Positions 36,118 to 40,207 of a stretch of DNA of 40,207 nucleotides are shown in pieces. Each line of letters begins with the position of its first letter. Within the stretch, counting starts at the first letter, position 1. The notes beneath the pieces were generated by a model, which was not told the origin of the DNA, did not search any database, and saw nothing but the letters and a program-made list of their open reading frames with translations. The translations under genes were made by a program, and so were the position numbers. The DNA is from Marinosulfonomonas sp. (GTDB lineage: Bacteria; Pseudomonadota; Alphaproteobacteria; Rhodobacterales; Rhodobacteraceae): NCBI GenBank assembly GCA_019090885.1, contig JAHRVC010000230.1, forward strand, positions 1 through 40,207, read 5' to 3'.

Positions 36118-37216
36118 GGGCGATACGCGTCTCCAGTGACCAGCGGGGGCTGGCATCAATTGCGGGACCGTATCCCAATCGCCCAAGCATTTGAACTGTT
36201 TCTCCGGGTGCTGCAAGAAATTCGTGGACCTGTGCATAGTGTGCAGACATTTCTGGATATTCTTGCAAGGCCTGACTGACAGGCTGCACCGATAACCCCA
36301 ACCCTGTTGCTGCGAGATGAAACCGTATCCAGTCCCGTCCTGCATTGATCTGATCAACCCGTGTGTTGCCAGTGCTGGTGATCACGCTGTAGGCATTGGT
36401 GGCGTTCATCGCCTTCTGGATCATGTCGCGCGCTTGTTTGAAACCAGTGCTGGTTGGATCAAGCTGATCTTCGCGGCGCAACATGCCCATGAGTTTCAGG
36501 CTTTCCAGAAATGGTCCGCCCAGCGCTATACCATCGGGGTTTGCTTCAATCTCGGCTTTGCCTAGCCGCATCAGATCAACGCTTTCTTTCATGATATGGG
36601 TGGTTGTCATCTCGATCTCCATTGCCGCCCACGTCAGGGTTCGCAGGGCAGAAACATCGGCCTGACTACTCTTGATCGTGGCAAATTCGGCTAGGGCCGT
36701 CAGCGCGTCAGCCTCAACCGGGCGATTTTCATAGCCAAGTCGGTTCGTATGGCGATCTAACACATGGGCAAACAGCGGATCTTTGATGCCGCCCTCGACA
36801 AGCTGGATCGCGGCAACAGGTCCATCATCATCCTCTGGGAAGAGATCGGTGTGTAACGCAAAGCCATCGTCAGCAGCGGCAAGGCGCAATAGTTCCAGAA
36901 AACACCCCATGCCGATGGTCATCTGACGGTCAAACGGGTCTGTATCTGGCAGGTTGCGTGCCTTGTCACGGTGAATGATCAGCAGGTCATCTCCCTGCAA
37001 TTCGGCGACCCATGGCTGCCTGTTATGTGGATTGGGTGCAAGGATCGCGTAGGAAAGCGCGCGCATCCTAGGTTCAGTATAGTGTCCGGCTGACGCCCAC
37101 GGGGCAAGTGCGCGGGTCGGGCGACGCGTTGCCAGAAAACCGCCAGCCGAAGCAGTCGCGGCCAGCACAACGCCACCGCCGATTAAGCCAATCATTTTAC
37201 GTCTTGAAAGTGTCAT
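36110..37216 (-). CDS. Acg-type nitroreductase-fold flavoprotein with Tat signal
   Basis: 368 residues from ATG 37216 (GGA 8 bases ahead). The N-terminus SRRKMIGLIGGGVVLAA is a twin-arginine signal (SRRxM) with a hydrophobic core. APNPHNRQPWVAEL is the FMN-binding motif of the Acg family, DTDPFDRQMTIGMGCFLELL follows, and RDWIRFHLAATGLGLSVQPVSQALQEYPEM is the C-terminal motif. Export by Tat to the periplasm is expected, via tatABC encoded at 4877-6571. The substrate is unknown; Acg in mycobacteria binds FMN without clear nitroreductase activity. Confidence 0.85.
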   Translation of the reverse strand: MTLSRRKMIGLIGGGVVLAATASAGGFLATRRPTRALAPWASAGHYTEPRMRALSYAILAPNPHNRQPWVAELQGDDLLIIHRDKARNLPDTDPFDRQMTIGMGCFLELLRLAAADDGFALHTDLFPEDDDGPVAAIQLVEGGIKDPLFAHVLDRHTNRLGYENRPVEADALTALAEFATIKSSQADVSALRTLTWAAMEIEMTTTHIMKESVDLMRLGKAEIEANPDGIALGGPFLESLKLMGMLRREDQLDPTSTGFKQARDMIQKAMNATNAYSVITSTGNTRVDQINAGRDWIRFHLAATGLGLSVQPVSQALQEYPEMSAHYAQVHEFLAAPGETVQMLGRLGYGPAIDASPRWSLETRIAHG

Positions 37217-37226
37217 TGTACGATTC

Positions 37227-37272
37227 CATTTAGTTCGATATCGCAGTATATAGGGCGATATCGAACTAAATG
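37227..37272. promoter_or_regulatory. Perfect 18-bp inverted repeat upstream of Acg-marR operon
   Basis: Left arm CATTTAGTTCGATATCGC (37227-37244), a 10-base spacer and a fully complementary right arm (37255-37272), ending 11 bases before the Acg start codon. Minus-strand TATACT lies in the spacer, a possible -10. The best explanation is a MarR operator over the promoter. Confidence 0.72.
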
Positions 37273-37389
37273 TAAAGGGTAAAATTGAACTTTGTGTTGA
37301 TGAAAAATGCCAAACCGAAAGGAAAGTCGGAGGCGTCAAGTGTACCCGATGATCAGCTTGCGGTCTGCCGATACAACTCAAGGGCGTTC

Positions 37390-37827
37390 TTAGCCGTCTA
37401 TCATCATAATGCGCGCAGATACCGTCTTGAGCGTCTTCATTGTCACTTCGAGATCGCCTTGGCTGACTGTTTCAGTGACCTCGGCGACAAAATTCGTGGC
37501 AATCGGAATCAAAACCTCTTTTATTGCGTGGCCACGATCAGTAAGCGATACAACAACCCGCCGACCGTCCGTTTTGCCGGCGTTGCGCATTATCAGCCCC
37601 TTCTTTTCCATGCGTTCGAGCAGCCTTGTTGTGGTCGCTCTGTTGCGGGTTGTTGCATCTGCAATTTCACTCGGAGCGAGCCCATCTTTTTGCCATAGCA
37701 TGAGAAGCGCCGCCCATTCTTCGGCGGCGATAGGCTCTCCGGCGGCGGCAAAGCGCGATTGTATTTCTCTGCGGGACAGGAAGCTAAGCCGGTTCACCCA
37801 GAACAGGAGTATCTCTTCGTAGTTCAT
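37390..37827 (-). CDS. MarR-family regulator of the HxxEE-DUF6653 operon
   Basis: 145 residues. MarR pattern: FAAAGEPIAAEEWAALLMLWQKDGLAPSEIADATTRNRATTTRLLERMEKKGLIMR, then the wing KTDGRRVVVSLTDRG. The end overlaps no other gene. Divergent from the membrane-protein operon with 104 bases between starts, where a perfect dyad lies. Very likely represses both directions. Confidence 0.9.
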   Translation of the reverse strand: MNYEEILLFWVNRLSFLSRREIQSRFAAAGEPIAAEEWAALLMLWQKDGLAPSEIADATTRNRATTTRLLERMEKKGLIMRNAGKTDGRRVVVSLTDRGHAIKEVLIPIATNFVAEVTETVSQGDLEVTMKTLKTVSARIMMIDG

Positions 37828-37853
37828 TACAAGCCCCTCTTTTGATGGTAGAT

Positions 37854-37870
37854 AATTGCACTATGCAATT
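37854..37870. promoter_or_regulatory. MarR operator dyad in divergent region
   Basis: AATTGCA-CTA-TGCAATT, perfect 7-bp arms. A half-like TTGCAATT recurs at 37908-37915, near a TATATT element, and TTGACA is at 37874-37879. Together these look like a two-site operator over divergent promoters. Confidence 0.62.
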
Positions 37871-37931
37871 AGATTGACAATACACAGATTCAGAATTAGT
37901 TGTATATTGCAATTATATAGGAATACGTGGC

Positions 37932-38561
37932 ATGTTCAAATTTATCTTTGACTCTCACATGAATGACGATGTGATCGCATTTCACCCACCGCCGTGGGTC
38001 TCGATAGTCGCGGTTGTAACCCTTACGCTTACGCTCTTGCTGGCGGTCTTCATCTATCTTGGAATCTGGCTGGCTGTCATTTCAACGCTCTCGGCCACGA
38101 TCGCTTTTGTTCTCTGGCTGAGGGTTGGCTACGCCACCCCAATTAGCCGCCGCGCCTTACCCGGCCATATTCTCTTGATCATAGCACTGCTTGTTCATGG
38201 CGCGGAGCAGTTTGGAGGCGGGTATGCGGATGTCGTGGTCACGTCATTTCCCAATCTTGTACAGCCACCAAACATCATCACGGGTGCAAGCCTTGCACTG
38301 TCATTATCATTGAGCACCACGGTGATTTGGCTGCTTGGCGGCGCTATGGCATTCTACCATGTCCGTGTAGGTGGCTTCGTTATCTTATTGCTCGCCGTGT
38401 GGAGTTTGATGTTCCCGATCAGCCATCTAGCGATACCGCTACTTTCCGAGACAGCACCGTTTTGGGTGCCCGGCATGGCCAGCGGCATCGTTGTCTTCAT
38501 TCTCGCTTTGTCATCCTTGCGATTCACACTTAGCCAGTCACGTCGGAGAGCCTTATCATGA
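37932..38561 (+). CDS. HxxEE-like membrane protein A (paralogue)
   Basis: 209 residues, about six membrane segments (roughly 23-43, 44-64, 78-92, 117-141, 146-168, 180-196). HGAEQ (89-93) stands in the third segment, SHL (164-166) in the fifth, and PGM (180-182) starts the sixth. These three landmarks recur in order in the next gene, so the two are paralogous. HGAEQ is a one-residue variant of HxxEE. No enzyme family is certain. First gene of the divergent operon; coupled to the next by a 4-base overlap. Confidence 0.72.
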   Translation: MFKFIFDSHMNDDVIAFHPPPWVSIVAVVTLTLTLLLAVFIYLGIWLAVISTLSATIAFVLWLRVGYATPISRRALPGHILLIIALLVHGAEQFGGGYADVVVTSFPNLVQPPNIITGASLALSLSLSTTVIWLLGGAMAFYHVRVGGFVILLLAVWSLMFPISHLAIPLLSETAPFWVPGMASGIVVFILALSSLRFTLSQSRRRALS

Positions 38562-39181
38562 CCACGAAAAACATCATTTACTTCATCATCGCTGCAACAA
38601 TATCAGTAGGCTTCACCACGCATCTTTTCCATACCGCTGGCTTACTACCCACATTAATCATTGGTTTCTGCGCTCTAGGCTGCGGCATCGTCTTTTGGTT
38701 GTTCACCAGTTTTAATCATCCTACCGACCCGGCCTTACTGCTTCCGCCATACCTCGTGACCGCAGCTATGTTGATGCTGCATATTGTGGAAGAACAAGTA
38801 TTTGAGTTCGGTCCCATGATTGCCGGAATTACGGCCGGCGTCTGGACCTCAGACCAATTTCTGTGGACCATCGGCTTCTTCTTCCCTGTCGTCTGGATTT
38901 TCGGCGCTTACGCGATCGCTCGACGGAATCCGCTAGGTGGTTTCGTGTCATGTTTCATTTTCACGGGCATGCTGCTTGGAGAGCCTACGCATCTGCTGAT
39001 CTTTCCGGTGCGTGAGGCCATCTTGCACGGTGGAGGATATGATTATTTTCCAGGAATGTGGACTGCGCTGGCACCATTGATCACCGGGCTATGGGGTATT
39101 GCGATTGTTGTCACTGAAGCCCGCAAAGACAAGCGTGCGGCATCCTTGAAAGGAGAAAAGGTATGGAGCTTGCAAAGCTAA
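38558..39181 (+). CDS. HxxEE-like membrane protein B (paralogue)
   Basis: 207 residues, about six membrane segments. HIVEE (75-79) is an exact HxxEE, followed by THLL (144-147) and PGM (165-167). The same order and spacing pattern occurs in the upstream gene (HGAEQ, SHL, PGM). GGAGAG precedes the start at 9 bases. The end overlaps the DUF6653 gene by 19 bases. The pair may act as a heteromer; function unknown. Confidence 0.75.
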   Translation: MTTKNIIYFIIAATISVGFTTHLFHTAGLLPTLIIGFCALGCGIVFWLFTSFNHPTDPALLLPPYLVTAAMLMLHIVEEQVFEFGPMIAGITAGVWTSDQFLWTIGFFFPVVWIFGAYAIARRNPLGGFVSCFIFTGMLLGEPTHLLIFPVREAILHGGGYDYFPGMWTALAPLITGLWGIAIVVTEARKDKRAASLKGEKVWSLQS

Positions 39182-39669
39182 CCGAACGATTCATGGGCAT
39201 GGATGATGCCACATGGGCCAAACACGCAAACCCATGGAGTGGATGGACGCGCATGCCAATCCTGCCGCTACTCAGCCTCGCAATTTGGAGCCGTGTTTGG
39301 CTTGGTTGGGGTGCGCTTTGGCTTATCTTAGCGGTTCTGGTCTGGACATGGATCAACCCGCGCCTGTTTGGGCCGCCGCCAAATGATCATGCATGGATGA
39401 CCAGAGCGGTTTTAGGTGAGCGGGTTTGGTTAGCAAGCAGTTCCCATCCGATCCCGCACCATCATGCGAGGGTCAGCCGGAACCTCAATATCGCGGCCGT
39501 GATCGGGGTCATCGTCCTCGCTTATGGACTTTGGCATCTTGACCCAGGATGGGCGATGGCCGGGCTTGTCATAACGGTGGGTGCAAAGCTTTGGTTTCTC
39601 GATCGCATGGTCTGGCTGCTGGCGGACATAACGGACGGTTCAGACCATGTTGGAGAAATTGCACCATGA
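39163..39669 (+). CDS. DUF6653 family membrane protein
   Basis: 168 residues. Conserved features: WAKHANPWSGWTRMP, IWSRVWLGWG, WTWINPRLFGPPPNDHAWMTRAVLGERVWL, a His cluster SSSHPIPHHHARVSRNLN, and the terminal VWLLADI. Two membrane segment pairs flank the middle. An AAAGGAGA ribosome site precedes the ATG, inside the upstream gene. Its stop overlaps the next start by 4 bases. Function unknown. Confidence 0.82.
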   Translation: MELAKLTERFMGMDDATWAKHANPWSGWTRMPILPLLSLAIWSRVWLGWGALWLILAVLVWTWINPRLFGPPPNDHAWMTRAVLGERVWLASSSHPIPHHHARVSRNLNIAAVIGVIVLAYGLWHLDPGWAMAGLVITVGAKLWFLDRMVWLLADITDGSDHVGEIAP

Positions 39670-39839
39670 CCCAAGCAGGTCTCAACAAGTCTGATGATCG
39701 CCATCATGTCGCTGTGGTTGGTGGTGGGTTTACTGGCATACAGTGCATTAAGTCCCTCAAGCGAGCCGATGTTCGGATATGTTCCGTGCAGAATGGAGCA
39801 ACCCGACTGCAACCCAAGCTGTGTTGGATGCCCTTATAA
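39666..39839 (+). pseudogene. Truncated NDH-2-like flavin oxidoreductase
   Basis: 57-codon frame. Residues 13-38 (HHVAVVGGGFTGIQ, then CIKSLKRADVRI) match the N-terminal FAD-binding Rossmann fold of type II NADH dehydrogenases. After about position 39779 the similarity stops and the frame ends. A full enzyme is about 400-450 residues. The 4-base overlap with DUF6653 shows it was once an operon member. Confidence 0.68.
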
Positions 39840-39846
39840 AGGGTGA

Positions 39847-40062
39847 ACCCAAACGCGCACGCAGCTACTTTCGGTCCGGTCTACCGCTGCTATCGTTGCG
39901 GACGCTGCGGCGCGCGAAAAAAGGCTCAGGTTCGGACTTCCTGCGCAGTTTTCCGTCATTGCCATGGAACAATTTGATCAAGCGCAATATCCGCACTTTG
40001 TTCAACTGCCCGATATCCATTACAAGCAAGATAAGCTAATGAAACAGAAAGTAAGTCAGTGA
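39847..40062 (+). other. Open frame remnant before the GNAT fragment
   Basis: An open frame without a good start, reading through STAAIVADAAAREKRLRF and MEQFDQAQYPHFVQLPD to a stop at 40060-40062 that overlaps the GNAT GTG. It may be the 3' end of a broken gene. An 86-codon frame overlaps it at 39779-40039. I recognise neither; coding is uncertain. Confidence 0.3.
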
Positions 40063-40154
40063 TCCGTAAATACAAAACCGAAGACACCGACGCCTTGATC
40101 ACTATCTGGGACAAGGCTGTCCGGGATCAGCGCCTATGGGTCCAAATAGCTTGA
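40059..40154 (+). pseudogene. Truncated GNAT acetyltransferase start
   Basis: 31 residues from GTG: IRKYKTEDTDALITIWDKA is the typical first strand and helix of a GNAT acetyltransferase (usually about 150 residues), then the frame ends. Likely a remnant; a start overlapping the previous frame's stop suggests former coupling. Confidence 0.55.
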
Positions 40155-40192
40155 TTTGATAAGGGAGTGTTTCTGGCTCATCGTAACCACTG

Positions 40193-40207
40193 AGGAGTGG
40201 ACGATGA
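40193..40207 (+). CDS. Start of next gene (window edge)
   Basis: GAGGAG followed by ATG at 40204, a strong ribosome site and start. Only four bases of the coding sequence are visible, so nothing can be said about the product. Confidence 0.5.
   Translation, partial: RSGR

Overview
The window looks like chromosome from an alphaproteobacterium of the Rhodobacteraceae (Roseobacter type). The evidence is the tatABC and dnaB-alr-mlaEF-radA-cvpA-purF neighbourhoods, a Hint-domain protein typical of that group, many ATGA stop/start overlaps, and moderately GC-rich coding DNA. No rRNA, tRNA, CRISPR array, insertion sequence or prophage gene was seen.

Positions 1-12300: the 5' part of prfC (cut by the window edge), a small surface lipoprotein, a Hint-domain protein, an SDR-like protein that has lost its catalytic Tyr and Lys, and an orphan Fbp-type ABC ATPase. 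Then come tatABC with a DUF815 ATPase, converging on a surE-pcm-nlpD operon, followed by a second SDR, an ArsR/SRPBCC pair and a DUF1801 protein.

Positions 12300-24150 are almost all minus strand and housekeeping: purF, cvpA, radA, an ACR3 arsenite carrier, a PqiA-like protein and a small membrane protein, mlaF-mlaE-alr, dnaB (with a DnaA box and a GANTC site in its upstream region), and pyrC-pyrE.

Positions 24150-33650 carry metabolic and accessory genes: an uncharacterised possible hydrolase, a glycosyltransferase, glutaryl-CoA dehydrogenase, an AbrB-type membrane protein, DUF1203 and XdhC. An operon of a fused ArsR-SRPBCC regulator, DUF899 and DUF1761 follows. Diverging from it are the iron-sulfur and FAD subunits of a molybdenum hydroxylase, with no large subunit in the window.

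Positions 33650-40207 look like an accessory segment. It is visibly richer in A/T, has three transcription factors (one LysR, two MarR) in about 3.2 kb, each next to a clean dyad, and is flanked by gene remnants: a truncated SRPBCC gene on the left, truncated NDH-2-like and GNAT genes on the right. It holds a MarR-Acg nitroreductase operon behind a perfect 18-bp inverted repeat. It also holds a MarR-linked, translationally coupled operon of two paralogous HxxEE-like membrane proteins, a DUF6653 protein and the stump of a flavin oxidoreductase. That last operon is the best candidate here for an undescribed system.
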